Shown: one piece after another, positions 27,910-38,163 of the stretch
How positions within the stretch are numbered: the first letter of the stretch is position 1
How the letters are laid out: each line of letters begins with the position of its first letter
NCBI GenBank assembly: GCA_052400625.1
Contig: JBQTGH010000010.1
DNA length: 64,000 nucleotides
Reading direction: 5' to 3' (one strand)
Origin: Thermophagus sp052400625
GTDB taxonomy: Bacteria; Bacteroidota; Bacteroidia; Bacteroidales; Marinilabiliaceae
Made by a program: the position numbers and the translations under genes
The notes under the pieces: generated by a model
Told to the model about the DNA's origin: nothing
What the model saw: only the letters and a program-made list of their open reading frames with translations
Database searches by the model: none

Positions 27910-29340
27910 ATGAAACGAATTAAAACAGCACTTTATGTAATTATCGCTATTGTTTTTTTAAGTGCATGCAATAGAAATGAAAAAAGTAAAAACCCAAATA
28001 TCATTTTAATTTTTATTGATGATATGGGGTGGGCAGATTTATCCTGCTTTGGAAATGATGATGCACAGACGCCTAATATTGATAAGTTGGCGTCTGAAGG
28101 TATCAGCTTTGAACAGTTCTACGTAAACTCACCTATTTGTTCTCCCTCTCGTGTGGCTATTTCAACCGGTACTTACCCGCAGCGATGGAATATCACTTCC
28201 TATTTGGCGCACCGCGCAAACAACCGGAAACGTGGCATGGCCAACTGGCTTGATCCTTCGGCCCCGATGCTGGCTCGTAGTCTTCAAAACGCGGGGTACG
28301 CCACCGGTCATTTTGGAAAATGGCACATGGGTGGCCAGCGGGATGTAACCAATGCCCCGGCTATTACCGAGTATGGTTTTGATGAATCGCTCACCAACTT
28401 TGAAGGAATGGGGGCAAAACTGTTGCCTCTTACAATTGATGAAAACGGAAATGTCGGGCGCATTTGGGGCGGGGCCGAGAAACTTGGCGAACCTTTCTAT
28501 TGGATGCAAAGGTCGGAGATAACCACTGGTTTTATCGACTCTGCCGTCGTATTCATGGACGAAGCCATTGCTAAAGATGAGCCTTTTTATGTAAATATTT
28601 GGCCCGATGATGTTCATAGTCCGTTCTGGCCGTCTTTCGAGGAATACAAGGTTGCAAAAAAAGAAGGTAAACGCGGTTTGTATCTGGCGGTTTTGGAAGA
28701 AATGGATGAACAGTTTGGTGAGCTTTTCGATTACTTACAGAACAATGAAAAATTACGTGACAACACGCTTGTGGTATTCTGCTCTGATAATGGCCCCGAG
28801 AAAGGTGCCGGACGTGCCGGAAACTTAAAAGGCTACAAAACCCATCTATACGAAGGGGGTATACGTTCTTCACTAATTGTTTGGGGGCCAGGGTTTATTG
28901 AGGAAAGCAAAATGGGTACACGAAATAAAGAATCGGTTTTTTCCGCCATTGACTTAAAACCTTCATTGCTTGATTTTGCAGGGGTTGAAGAATCTAAAGG
29001 CATTGTCACAGATGGAGAAAACCTTATTGAAACAATTTTGGGCGAATCCAAAGCCTCACGGCAATCCCCGATATTTTACAGCCGTCCGCCCGACAGAAAT
29101 AATTTTTACGGCTTTAAAGATCTGCCTGATTTAGCTATGCGTCATGGTAAATGGAAACTTCTTTGCGAATACGATGGAAGCCAGCCTGAACTCTATAATA
29201 TTGTTGAAGATCCGGGGGAGACTCAAAACCTGGCTGATGAAAACAAAGATGTAGTTGAGGAAATGTCAAACCAGGTTGTAGCATGGTACGAATCGATGCC
29301 GGTTTTAGAAAAAGGAGAACGGGAAGATTTAAACAATTAA
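27910..29340 (+). CDS. S1 arylsulfatase-type sulfatase, lipoprotein
   Basis: Starting at ATG 27910 gives a lipoprotein signal (IVFLSACNRN). The formylglycine Cys77 lies in ICSPSRVAISTG; ILIFIDDMGWADLSC, GKWHMGG and FCSDNGPEKG are the other conserved sulfatase blocks. About 476 residues, normal length. A longer form beginning at 27853 would add 19 residues before the signal peptide and is unlikely. It leads a tight + strand unit of four genes (to 33850) with gaps of 10-30 bp or overlaps, divergent from the candidate regulator. Confidence 0.92.
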   Translation: MKRIKTALYVIIAIVFLSACNRNEKSKNPNIILIFIDDMGWADLSCFGNDDAQTPNIDKLASEGISFEQFYVNSPICSPSRVAISTGTYPQRWNITSYLAHRANNRKRGMANWLDPSAPMLARSLQNAGYATGHFGKWHMGGQRDVTNAPAITEYGFDESLTNFEGMGAKLLPLTIDENGNVGRIWGGAEKLGEPFYWMQRSEITTGFIDSAVVFMDEAIAKDEPFYVNIWPDDVHSPFWPSFEEYKVAKKEGKRGLYLAVLEEMDEQFGELFDYLQNNEKLRDNTLVVFCSDNGPEKGAGRAGNLKGYKTHLYEGGIRSSLIVWGPGFIEESKMGTRNKESVFSAIDLKPSLLDFAGVEESKGIVTDGENLIETILGESKASRQSPIFYSRPPDRNNFYGFKDLPDLAMRHGKWKLLCEYDGSQPELYNIVEDPGETQNLADENKDVVEEMSNQVVAWYESMPVLEKGEREDLNN

Positions 29341-29350
29341 TAACCATTGA

Positions 29351-30769
29351 ATGATGATTAAAATAACCAGATTGTTAATTGCCACTATTTGTGCTTGTGT
29401 GGCCTGGCAAATATCAAATGCACAACAATCAGATAAACCGAATATTTTAATCGTAATCGGCGATGATTGTACTTATAACGATTTGCCTCTTTACGGGGGC
29501 AAAAATGTAAAAACCCCCAATATTGATAAGCTGGCTTCTGAAGGCTTAACGTTTAACAAAGCTTACGTTTCCATGTCGATGTGTACACCAAGCCGTACCG
29601 AACTTTATACCGGACTGTACCCTGCCACAAGTGGTGCATGTTGGAATCACGCGAAAGCAAGAACCGGCACCAAAAGCATTGTTCAACACCTGGGTAAGCA
29701 TGGGTACCGCACAGGGATCGCAGGAAAATTACACATCAAACCTAAAACGGTTTTTCCTTTTGAACTGGTTCCGGGAGTTGAAAGAAACTGTGTTAAAAAT
29801 ACAGCTGGTTTCAACCCCGATGGTATGATGGAGTTTGTTTCCCGAGATAAAGAACAGCCTTTTTGTCTGGTTACAGCCCTTACCAGTCCACATGCCCCTT
29901 GGACTGTAGGCGATCCCTCACATTTTAATCCCGATAGTCTGGTGCTGCCCCCGTACATGGTCGACACCAAAGAAACAAGAGAGGAATATGCAAAATACCT
30001 TGCCGAGGTAGAGGTATTGGACGAACAAACAGGAAAAACCATCCAGGTGCTAAAAGATGCAGGCGTGTATGACAATACTATTGTAATTTTCACATCAGAA
30101 CAAGGGTCGCAGTTCCCGTATTGTAAATGGACGAACTATGAAAACGGGGTGCATACGGGGTTTGTTGTTAAATGGCAAGGGGTTGCCCAACCCGGTACGC
30201 GAACCAATGCCTTAATTCAATATTCCGATGTGCTGCCAACCTTATTGGATGCCATTGGCGGGGATGTTAAAGGATTTGACGGAACAAGTTTTCTATCTGT
30301 CTTAAAGGGCGAAAGCGATACCCACCGTCAATATGCTTATTCTATGCATAACAATTTTCCCGAAGGTCCGTCGTACCCAATACGTTCAGTTACCGATGGT
30401 ACATATCATTACATATTAAACCTGAACCATGAAAACATGTACATTGAAAAACATTTGATGGGAAAGCCTGACCATACTACATACTGGCCATCGTGGATGT
30501 TGAACATTACCAGGAGTGACAGAAATTTCGATATCGTATCCGGCTATATGCTTCGCCCCAAAGAAGAATTATTTGAGCCCGGAAAAGATAAGTACGAAAG
30601 AAATAACCTGGCCGGAAAGAGAGAATACAGCGAAATTCAAAAACAATTGGCTCAGGAACTTGAAAACTGGATGAATGAACAGGGAGATCCCGGAGCGCCA
30701 CTGGATAAACGCGAAGAATTCAACGCTCAGCGGCGGGGTGAGCATTTTGAGGTCAATGTTTCGAAATAA
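29351..30769 (+). CDS. S1 sulfatase, sulfamidase-like branch
   Basis: A 472-residue exported sulfatase (signal peptide ending ISNAQ). The formylglycine Cys78 is in MCTPSRTELYTGLYP. The metal-site start is ILIVIGDDCTYNDLP, the Lys/His block is GKLH, and the second metal site is FTSEQGSQFP, where Glu and Gln replace the usual Asp-Asn. The block TSPHAPW...PPYMVDTKETREEYAKYL looks like the heparan N-sulfatase (sulfamidase)-like group. It starts 10 bp after the previous sulfatase stop. Confidence 0.9.
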   Translation: MMIKITRLLIATICACVAWQISNAQQSDKPNILIVIGDDCTYNDLPLYGGKNVKTPNIDKLASEGLTFNKAYVSMSMCTPSRTELYTGLYPATSGACWNHAKARTGTKSIVQHLGKHGYRTGIAGKLHIKPKTVFPFELVPGVERNCVKNTAGFNPDGMMEFVSRDKEQPFCLVTALTSPHAPWTVGDPSHFNPDSLVLPPYMVDTKETREEYAKYLAEVEVLDEQTGKTIQVLKDAGVYDNTIVIFTSEQGSQFPYCKWTNYENGVHTGFVVKWQGVAQPGTRTNALIQYSDVLPTLLDAIGGDVKGFDGTSFLSVLKGESDTHRQYAYSMHNNFPEGPSYPIRSVTDGTYHYILNLNHENMYIEKHLMGKPDHTTYWPSWMLNITRSDRNFDIVSGYMLRPKEELFEPGKDKYERNNLAGKREYSEIQKQLAQELENWMNEQGDPGAPLDKREEFNAQRRGEHFEVNVSK

Positions 30770-30800
30770 TTTAAAAATTGAATATAAAGAAGACGTAACG

Positions 30801-32318
30801 ATGAAAACAATCCATATATTGATTTTCCTTTTAACCATCATGAGTTTGTCAACATTTGCTCAAAGAGCGAATGTTCATGGTGATTTCCCCGATCCATCCA
30901 TCATTAAATATGGCGATTATTACTATTGCATTTCTACCAGCTCTAATTGGGCCCCCGGTTTTCCGATATTAAAATCTAAAGACTTAAAAAACTGGGAGTG
31001 GGTAAGCAATGTTTTTCCCGAAAAACCCGACTGGATTAACAACTCCTACTGGGCACCTGAAATAAGCACCGAAAACGGGAAGGTTTATGTTTATTATACC
31101 GCCCGAAAAAAAGGCGCAGGTTTATGCGTTGCCGTTGCCAGTGCCGACAAGCCTGAAGGGCCATACAAAGATCATGGACCTTTGGTTTGTGAGCCGTTGG
31201 TTGGCTCTATTGACGGATTTGCCATACGCGATAAAAACAACAAGCTTTATTTAACCTGGAAAACCGATGGGAATAGTAAAAACCAACCTACACCTATTTG
31301 GGCCCAGGAAATGAACGAAGAACGTACCGAACTCCTGGGCGAACCGGTGGAGTTATTTCGCAATGATTTGGAATGGGAAGGCAGATTGATTGAAGGACAG
31401 GCCATTGTAAAACATGGTGATTATTATTATTGTTTTTATTCAGCAAATGGCTGCTGTGGCAGAAGATGCTCATACAAAACAGGTGTAGCCAGGGCAAAGG
31501 AGTTACTTGGCCCATGGGAAAAAGACCCCGATAATCCGATTTTGGGAGATGAAGAAAACTGGAAATGTCAGGGGCATGGTACGCCCATTGTTGTTGATGA
31601 CAAAAACTACCTTTTGTATCATGGCTATAATGAAGAAACAGGTGTTTTTACCGGGCGTCAGGGAATCTTGAGGGAGTATGCCATTACCGATGATAACTGG
31701 ATAGCGTTTTTGCCAAATTATATTGAATCCGACTTGGGAACAAAAAATGCAAATGGCACCCTTGTATATTTTGAAGACGATTTCTCGGGGGCTGAAATTA
31801 AACCATCGTGGCAATGGTCTGTGTACAATAAGCCAAATTTTAAGATGGGAAAAAACACGCTGGTTGTTTCAGGTGCAAATAATCAAAAACCTGTTTTTAT
31901 GGGGCAAAGGATTTATTCAAAAAACTACCAGGCCACTTTATCCATCGGTAAAAAAAGCACTGCTGCTACAGGAATTTCTTTAATTGGTGACGAGAACAAA
32001 AACATAAGTTTGGTTCTGGATAACGACAGCTTGTGGATTGAATATAAAAATAGGAAAGAAGAAGAAACCATCAACAAAATGGCTTTGCCTCAAGAGTATG
32101 AAAAATTGGAGCTAAGTGTTTTGGTTGAAAACAATTCCAAAGCCACATTTTTGTATCGAATTGACGGAGATGTTTTTGTGCCGGTAAATGAAGAGCCAAT
32201 TGATTTTGCCTTTTTACCGCCGTGGGACAGGGCTGTGCGTGTTGGTTTGTACTGTGAAGGTAGAGAGAAAGATAGAGCAGTATTTAACCACTTTATTTTA
32301 TCTGAAATAAACGAATGA
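30801..32318 (+). CDS. GH43 glycosidase with C-terminal jelly-roll domain
   Basis: I place the start at ATG 30801, giving a signal peptide (LSTFAQ); the frame is open further upstream into the previous sulfatase gene, but that part lacks signal character. The propeller domain (about 20-310) shows Asp in FPDPSII, Asp in GSIDGFAI and Glu in LIEGQAIVKHG, plus YWAPEIS. A second beta-sandwich (about 325-505, starting FEDDFSG) resembles the C-terminal domain of GH43 xylosidases/arabinofuranosidases. Likely an exo-acting enzyme on pentose side chains. It has a notable NGCCGRRC segment near residue 220 that could form disulfides. Its stop overlaps a possible upstream start (32315) of the next gene. 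Confidence 0.87.
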   Translation: MKTIHILIFLLTIMSLSTFAQRANVHGDFPDPSIIKYGDYYYCISTSSNWAPGFPILKSKDLKNWEWVSNVFPEKPDWINNSYWAPEISTENGKVYVYYTARKKGAGLCVAVASADKPEGPYKDHGPLVCEPLVGSIDGFAIRDKNNKLYLTWKTDGNSKNQPTPIWAQEMNEERTELLGEPVELFRNDLEWEGRLIEGQAIVKHGDYYYCFYSANGCCGRRCSYKTGVARAKELLGPWEKDPDNPILGDEENWKCQGHGTPIVVDDKNYLLYHGYNEETGVFTGRQGILREYAITDDNWIAFLPNYIESDLGTKNANGTLVYFEDDFSGAEIKPSWQWSVYNKPNFKMGKNTLVVSGANNQKPVFMGQRIYSKNYQATLSIGKKSTAATGISLIGDENKNISLVLDNDSLWIEYKNRKEEETINKMALPQEYEKLELSVLVENNSKATFLYRIDGDVFVPVNEEPIDFAFLPPWDRAVRVGLYCEGREKDRAVFNHFILSEINE

Positions 32319-32344
32319 GCAAAAACTCTATAAAATTTAAATGT

Positions 32345-33850
32345 ATGAAGTTGAAAATTATTACAATAATTGGTTTAGTATTTTTTATACTATCAGGTGG
32401 TTTTGCGCAATCGGAAAAGCCCAATGTTTTATTTATTTTAGTAGATGATTTAAAACCCACCCTTGGTACTTATGGTGATGAAATTGCTGTTAGTCCTAAT
32501 ATCGATAAACTGGCAGATATGGGTATGCGTTTTAATAATGCATATTGTAACCAGGCTGTTTGTGTTGCATCAAGGTACAATTTGATGCTCGGTTCCCGTT
32601 CAACGAGTACCGGGTTGGTCCATTTTGGCAAGGAATTAAGAGATGCTTATCCTGATGCTGTTACGCTTCCACAATACTTTAAGCGTGCCGGTTATCATGC
32701 CGAATCGATGGGAAAGGTTTTTCACATAGGTCATGGCAATACCAATGATGAGGCATCATGGAGTATTCCTCATCATAAAGACAAGGTAATTGAATATGTT
32801 TTACCTGAAAGTACGAACCGGGAATTAACCAGGGAAGAAGCTTATTTCCAAAATACCAGGATGTACATTGAAGATACGCCTTCGAACAAGGAGCTGCCAA
32901 GAGGAGCTGCCTGGGAAAGTCCGGATGTGCTGGACGATGCTTATGCCGATGGGCGTGTGGCAACTCATGCCATAGACCGTTTGCGGAAACTAAAAAAGAA
33001 AGCCGACCAACCATTTTTCATGGCTGTAGGATTTGCCCGTCCACATCTTCCTTTTTCGGTTCCGAAAAAATATTGGGATTTGTATAACCCGGAAGAATTG
33101 CCTATGCCTCAGTATGAGGAATTTCCTGAAGATGCTCCCCGTCTGGCCGGAAAACGAAATGGTGAAATCACTCAATTTAAGCCGGTTCCTCAAAAGAGTA
33201 ATGGTATTTATGCCGACTCGCTGAAGCGGAAGCTCATTCATGGGTATTACGCCGGTGTAAGTTATACAGATGCCCAGGTGGGGCGTGTAATTGATGAACT
33301 TAAACGGCTCGACATGGATAAAAACACCATTATTGTATTGTGGGGAGATCATGGTTGGCATCTTGGCGATCATGGTACATGGACAAAGCATACCAATTAT
33401 GAGCAAGCCAACCGGATTCCATTGCTTTTGGTTGCTCCCGGAGTAACAAAACCTGGCAGTGAAACAATGCAAATTGCAGAAACCGTTGATATTTATCCCA
33501 CTTTGGCAGAACTTGCTGGATTGGAGAAACCTGATGTGGTGCAGCCTGTTGACGGAGTCAGTCTTGTGCCGGTTTTGAAGGATGGTGAAACCAAATTAAA
33601 AGATCATGCCTACCATGCTTATATCAAATGGCGGCATTTGGGAGAGGCCATCAGAACCAGTCGATACAGGATGGTAAGATGGACCAGCCTGAAAGACAAA
33701 GATGCTGAAGTGCTTTACGAACTTTATGATTATGAAAATGATCCATTGGAAACTAAAAATATAGCAGCCGATAATTCAGCGATTGTAGCAGAACTTGAAA
33801 ATATCTTAAACACTTATCCACCTGCCATTACATCGCCTCGTAAACGATAA
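32345..33850 (+). CDS. S1 sulfatase, iduronate-2-sulfatase-like, CxAxR site
   Basis: Exported sulfatase of about 501 residues (signal ending GGFAQ). The formylglycine Cys73 is in VCVASRYNLMLGSR, so Ala stands where most have Pro; CxAxR is still accepted by formylglycine-generating enzyme. VLFILVDDLKP, SMGKVFH, GFARPHLPFSVP and VLWGDHGWHLGDHG are blocks typical of the iduronate-2-sulfatase-like S1 branch. ATG 32345 is preferred; ATG 32315 would overlap the previous stop and add ten polar residues. A substrate with a 2-O-sulfate is suggested by family only. Confidence 0.9.
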   Translation: MKLKIITIIGLVFFILSGGFAQSEKPNVLFILVDDLKPTLGTYGDEIAVSPNIDKLADMGMRFNNAYCNQAVCVASRYNLMLGSRSTSTGLVHFGKELRDAYPDAVTLPQYFKRAGYHAESMGKVFHIGHGNTNDEASWSIPHHKDKVIEYVLPESTNRELTREEAYFQNTRMYIEDTPSNKELPRGAAWESPDVLDDAYADGRVATHAIDRLRKLKKKADQPFFMAVGFARPHLPFSVPKKYWDLYNPEELPMPQYEEFPEDAPRLAGKRNGEITQFKPVPQKSNGIYADSLKRKLIHGYYAGVSYTDAQVGRVIDELKRLDMDKNTIIVLWGDHGWHLGDHGTWTKHTNYEQANRIPLLLVAPGVTKPGSETMQIAETVDIYPTLAELAGLEKPDVVQPVDGVSLVPVLKDGETKLKDHAYHAYIKWRHLGEAIRTSRYRMVRWTSLKDKDAEVLYELYDYENDPLETKNIAADNSAIVAELENILNTYPPAITSPRKR

Positions 33851-34339
33851 GTTTGTTTTGAGCACAAGAAGGACTTTTTGTGTTAAGGTGTTAATTTCGT
33901 AATAAGCTTGTTTTTACGATTTAAAAAAGTGAGTTTAATTTGGTTGATATTTAAAGATATAAGTTACAATTATGTTTTTAATGGTTGTTTTATAGAAAAT
34001 GATCAAGGCTTAAAATTACGTAGGTTGCTCTTTTGAGGGCAACCTTTTTTTATGATTTTTCAGGTAAGCGTTGATTTGAAAATGCCTCAATACAAATTTT
34101 GTATTGAGATTTTCTTTCCGGGAACGATATTTCTTTCCGTGATTAGTTGGTTTCAGGTGATGATTGTTGGTTGAATACAAGGTTTTTACCATTGTTCTGT
34201 ACTTAGGCGGCAACAATGAGTACAAAAAGACAAAAAGCTCAGTCCGGTGAAATATATTTTTACATTTTAAAGGTTACTGAAACATGTTTTAATGATGTAA
34301 CCCTGGTTATGAATATCACTGAAGGTAAAGTTTTTAATT
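33851..34339. other. Gene-free interval with terminator and palindrome
   Basis: About 490 bp without a convincing gene. It contains the terminator at 34023-34051 and a perfect 23-nt palindrome at 34086-34108 (arms CTCAATACAAA, single central base). A 69-codon minus-strand frame across it is Lys/His/Asn-rich, lacks any known motif and ends in the terminator, so I do not call it. Confidence 0.55.
34023..34051 (+). terminator. Intrinsic terminator
   Basis: GGTTGC (34023-34028) pairs with GCAACC (34039-34044), followed by seven T. It likely ends the four-gene unit 27910-33850. Confidence 0.8.
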
Positions 34340-35836
34340 ATGAGGTTTTTTGCAATACTGCTCCTATTGTTGGTTTCACTTTCATCTTTTTCACAGGTTT
34401 GGGTTTATGACTATCCTGACACTATCGCATCAACCAGCAGGTTGGGGAAATTGATCCGATCTGACGTTTATGATGTCACTGTGACTCAAAACGGGGAGGG
34501 TTCAAAAGCTTTTGTAATGGCCGACTTTAATACATTCGACCATGGGCAGAGGCGGCTGATGACTGAATGGAATCACTTTTCGACTTTTTCTTTTTCCGGG
34601 AAAGTAGAAATTAAGATTCGTAAAAAAGACGGGTCTTCGATAGGGATGTATGAGGTTTACCCTAAACGTAAACAGGTAGAACACCATCTTACACGTGATA
34701 ATAAAGAAATGGTTATTTCTTTGGGTAAACCCGGGAAGTTCTATGTTAAAATGGAAGGAATGGATGATCATCCATTATTCCTTTTCGCTGATGGTCCGGA
34801 AACAAAAATTCCGAAAATTAATGCTCCCGGAGTGGGAGTGGTTAAAACATCCATGAGTGCCTCTCAGGTAATTGGTTTAATAAAAGACCCGAAGAACCAG
34901 GTGATTTATTTTGAGAAGGGCATCCATTCTTATGGAGAGGAAACCGGTAAGGATTACATGGGCTATCAATTACCACTTTTGGATAATAAGACTTACTACA
35001 TTCCTGGAGGATCTGTTGTAATTGGAAGTTTTAAAGGAGAGGCATCGAATGTTACCATCCGTGGGCGAGGTATCATAACAGGAGTTGGCAAGGAACGGAT
35101 AGGAGGAACGGAAGGCATTCCCTATAATCTTATTATGCTTGAAGGCAATGATTCAGGAAATCAAAAGGTAGAAGGATTGACCTTTACCAATCCCCCCCAT
35201 TTCGTTGTTCTGTCCAGAGGAGAAGTACATGCCCGTAATTTAAAAATGTTTGGTTGGTGGCATCAGACCGATGGATGGGGTGGCGGACATCATTCTTCCG
35301 TTGTGGATTGCTTTTTTAAAGTCAATGATGATATCGTGAAGATTTACCGGGATCATCAAGTTGCTAAAGATCTTGTAATCTATAAACAAATTAATGGGGC
35401 GGCCTTTCAGCTTGGATGGAACCAATACGGGCAAGCCACCAACTCAGAAATATCCGATATCTATATTGTAAATGATGATCCAAAGACTCCCAAAATACCA
35501 TGTAATACCGCCGTTTTTAACTTAAAGGATAATGACGGTGCCCATATTTCCAATATTGTTTTTAAGAATATTTATATCGAAAATGATGTTCAATTGGTTT
35601 TCGGCTTGGATGTAAGTGGTGGTAGTTTAAAAAAACTGACTTTTCAGAATATTCATATTGACGGGGATTGGCGAGCTTCTAACTATATTTTTAAAAGTAA
35701 AGGAGCATTGGTTAAAAAAATTGTTTTTGAGGACATCTTTCACAAATCAAGATGTATTGATGAAATAGAATTACTGGATTTCAAAGTCAATGAAGATGAA
35801 GCTGAAATACAATTGAATAAGTGCTCATCTAATTAA
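34340..35836 (+). CDS. GH49-like beta-helix glycoside hydrolase
   Basis: A 498-residue protein with a Sec signal (SLSSFSQ). The N-terminal Ig-like part (about 20-155) ends in HPLFLFADGPETKIP, and a right-handed beta-helix follows (VIYFEKGIHSYG, IRGRGIITG, FQLGWNQYG). The candidate triad is Asp311 (HQTDG) and Asp330-Asp331 (VNDDIVK). The QTDG and VNDD strings are the ones I recall from GH49 dextranases, the best match among the five relatives in this locus. It has no sorting domain, so it is probably periplasmic. It is followed after 26 bp by another GH49-like gene. Confidence 0.78.
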   Translation: MRFFAILLLLLVSLSSFSQVWVYDYPDTIASTSRLGKLIRSDVYDVTVTQNGEGSKAFVMADFNTFDHGQRRLMTEWNHFSTFSFSGKVEIKIRKKDGSSIGMYEVYPKRKQVEHHLTRDNKEMVISLGKPGKFYVKMEGMDDHPLFLFADGPETKIPKINAPGVGVVKTSMSASQVIGLIKDPKNQVIYFEKGIHSYGEETGKDYMGYQLPLLDNKTYYIPGGSVVIGSFKGEASNVTIRGRGIITGVGKERIGGTEGIPYNLIMLEGNDSGNQKVEGLTFTNPPHFVVLSRGEVHARNLKMFGWWHQTDGWGGGHHSSVVDCFFKVNDDIVKIYRDHQVAKDLVIYKQINGAAFQLGWNQYGQATNSEISDIYIVNDDPKTPKIPCNTAVFNLKDNDGAHISNIVFKNIYIENDVQLVFGLDVSGGSLKKLTFQNIHIDGDWRASNYIFKSKGALVKKIVFEDIFHKSRCIDEIELLDFKVNEDEAEIQLNKCSSN

Positions 35837-35862
35837 TTATTGTCTATTAAAAATTGAAAAAT

Positions 35863-37992
35863 ATGAATGCAACGTTTACCAAAAAAATCGTTTTTACGGT
35901 ATTAGCCATTGCTTTATTTGTTTCAAATGGGTTAAGTCAGGAATTAATAAATTATGATTGGCCGGAGACAATTGAAGAATCACCTTATTATAGTGTGAAA
36001 GTGCGTCAGGGAGCTGTAACTGAAGATGTGTTTACGCATTTGTCCAAACCTAATCAGAATGTGGATCCCAATTATCCCAATGAAGGGAGTGGGGTTACAG
36101 CTTACCTGAATGACCGAACCATGTCTTTTGTGCAGTTTGCTTTTTCCGGTCAGGTGATTGTTGAGGTCACTAAAAAGTTTGGAAGTGCTGCTTCGCGAGT
36201 TGAAATTTCGCCAAAGGGATTGGGAATTAATCCCATTTATTTCGATGGTGAAACCGTCAAGTTTTTGTTGGAACACAAGCCGGAGGTGCCTCTTTATTTA
36301 AGTGTTGAATTTGTGATGCCGGAGAATTATGATGATGACAGGTCTGGTGGGGACAATATTAAGAATGGATTAGTAGTTTTCGCGGATAAACCTGAAACGA
36401 ATGCTCCTTCAAAGAGCAGTAACTCCACAGTTGTTTATTCAAATTCGGCAAATCTGGAGTCTGCTTCTGTAATTTATTTTGAAGGCGGTAAAGAATACAA
36501 TCTGGATGAGCGGTTCAATAGTGTTCCCGGGCAGATAGGGCAAATGCCATTAAAAGAGAACCAGCGGGTTTATATTGAAGGCGGAGCTGTAGTAAACGGA
36601 GCCGTTATTTCTAACCGGAACAATGGTATCTGGCTTTATGGACGTGGAATAATCACCGGAAGAAAATTTGCCTGGCATTGGTTTAGAGATTCTGAGGGGA
36701 AAAAGGAGGCTTATCTTAATCTATTGGGAACAGACGATGCTCACATTGAGGGAATCGTGATTGAAAACCCGACGCATCATACCATTCCATCAGGTAGTGA
36801 TACCTATATCAAAAATATTAAAATCATCGGTTGGGCTTCGAATAATGATGGTGTCAGGCCTTCAGGTGGAAGTGTTGTTGACGGGATTTTTATAAAAACA
36901 AGTGATGACTATGATTACGCCAGGGATCCTCACGAAGTGAAAAACTCCATTTTCTGGCCCATGAACAATGGTGCCTCAGGGATGATGGGATGGAATAACC
37001 TGGGAACCGGTTATGCCGAATACAGAAACAATTATTACATCAATGCAGAATGGTCAACTCCCTGGCCTAATAAAGAGAATACCGGTATCCTTTGTGGCTC
37101 AAAAGCAGTTGGCGGAATTAAGTTACAGGATAATGTGCTCGAAAATCTTACGATCGAGGATAAGACAAACTATCTTGTCAATAGTGCAATAAGAGAAGAT
37201 GGAGAATTCGGATTTCTGAAGAATTTTCTATTTAAGAATATTACAGTTGAATATCCATTTCAAACAGAGAACGGTACGCTGACAAAACAGATTATGAGAG
37301 GCCGGGATCAAAACTGGATTGAAGGATGGACTTTTACCAATCTTATTGTTGCCGGAGTTTTGGTTACCTGGGATAATCATAAAGATTATTTCGATTTTGA
37401 TCTTGAAGGATCCAATGGTGATAATGTTGATCAGGAGAAATATGTTCGGAATATTACTTTTAATTCAGAAGGGAATTTATATACAATAAGTGTTACTGCC
37501 AACGCCGGAGGCACATTCACGCCTTTTGGAGAAAATGGAGAAATAACCTGCCTTGGTGGGAAGGATCAGGTTGTTAATATTATCCCCGACAACGGAAATA
37601 AAATAAAAGATGTGAAAATTGATGGAGAATCAAAAGGAAGACTACAGTATATTCTGTTATCCGAAATTTCCGGAGATCATTCCATTGAAATTGAGTTTGC
37701 TTCAGGTGCTGATTATTTTGACTATCCCACCTCTACAGGGGATGAAATTACGGCTTCTTCCTTTGAATTGTTTCCAAATCCTTCCAGTGAAAAAGTGACT
37801 GTTTCTTTCCCGGAAATGAAAGGTCAAATATTTATTAAACTTTTGAATATGAACGGGCAACTTATTCGTTCCCTGGAAAGATGGAATTCAGATCAGGTTG
37901 AGTTGATGGTTGCCGACCTGAAGCCCGGGATTTATCTGGTCGAAGTTGAAACACCTGATGGTATGGTGACTGAGAAGCTGATGATTAAATAG
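35863..37992 (+). CDS. GH49-like beta-helix protein with T9SS sorting domain
   Basis: About 710 residues from ATG 35863 (TTG 35854 is a weaker alternative); signal peptide ending NGLSQ. Domains: Ig-like (about 20-175, ending LVVFADKPETNAP), beta-helix (about 190-540) with Asp329 (NNDG) and Asp348-Asp349 (TSDDYDY), a small Gly-rich repeat-like sandwich (about 545-620, ISVTANAGGTFTP), and a type A T9SS sorting domain (about 635-710; LFPNPSSEKVTV, LKPGIYLVEV). It should be secreted by type IX and anchored or released at the cell surface. It is coupled to the upstream paralogue. Confidence 0.8.
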   Translation: MNATFTKKIVFTVLAIALFVSNGLSQELINYDWPETIEESPYYSVKVRQGAVTEDVFTHLSKPNQNVDPNYPNEGSGVTAYLNDRTMSFVQFAFSGQVIVEVTKKFGSAASRVEISPKGLGINPIYFDGETVKFLLEHKPEVPLYLSVEFVMPENYDDDRSGGDNIKNGLVVFADKPETNAPSKSSNSTVVYSNSANLESASVIYFEGGKEYNLDERFNSVPGQIGQMPLKENQRVYIEGGAVVNGAVISNRNNGIWLYGRGIITGRKFAWHWFRDSEGKKEAYLNLLGTDDAHIEGIVIENPTHHTIPSGSDTYIKNIKIIGWASNNDGVRPSGGSVVDGIFIKTSDDYDYARDPHEVKNSIFWPMNNGASGMMGWNNLGTGYAEYRNNYYINAEWSTPWPNKENTGILCGSKAVGGIKLQDNVLENLTIEDKTNYLVNSAIREDGEFGFLKNFLFKNITVEYPFQTENGTLTKQIMRGRDQNWIEGWTFTNLIVAGVLVTWDNHKDYFDFDLEGSNGDNVDQEKYVRNITFNSEGNLYTISVTANAGGTFTPFGENGEITCLGGKDQVVNIIPDNGNKIKDVKIDGESKGRLQYILLSEISGDHSIEIEFASGADYFDYPTSTGDEITASSFELFPNPSSEKVTVSFPEMKGQIFIKLLNMNGQLIRSLERWNSDQVELMVADLKPGIYLVEVETPDGMVTEKLMIK

Positions 37993-38163
37993 TCCTGTTC
38001 ATAAAGTACAACTTGTAGTATAATGCTTGGCACCCAAGTACTTATTCCGAAGGATGCTGACTGTAATTTGCACTTTTGGATCAGGCACAAAGCTAAACAA
38101 ACTATGCTTTGTTTATGGACATACTCAAAATAAACTTTAATACTAAAGATAAAATTGAAAAGC

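Noticed and set aside
30675..30800. Upstream extension of the GH43 gene into the previous sulfatase
   Set aside because: ATG 30801 begins a clear signal peptide; the 42 residues before it lie in another frame of the sulfatase.
34016..34225. 69-codon Lys/His-rich minus-strand frame
   Set aside because: It ends in a terminator hairpin, spans a palindrome and has no recognisable motif; a transposase remnant was considered but not supported.
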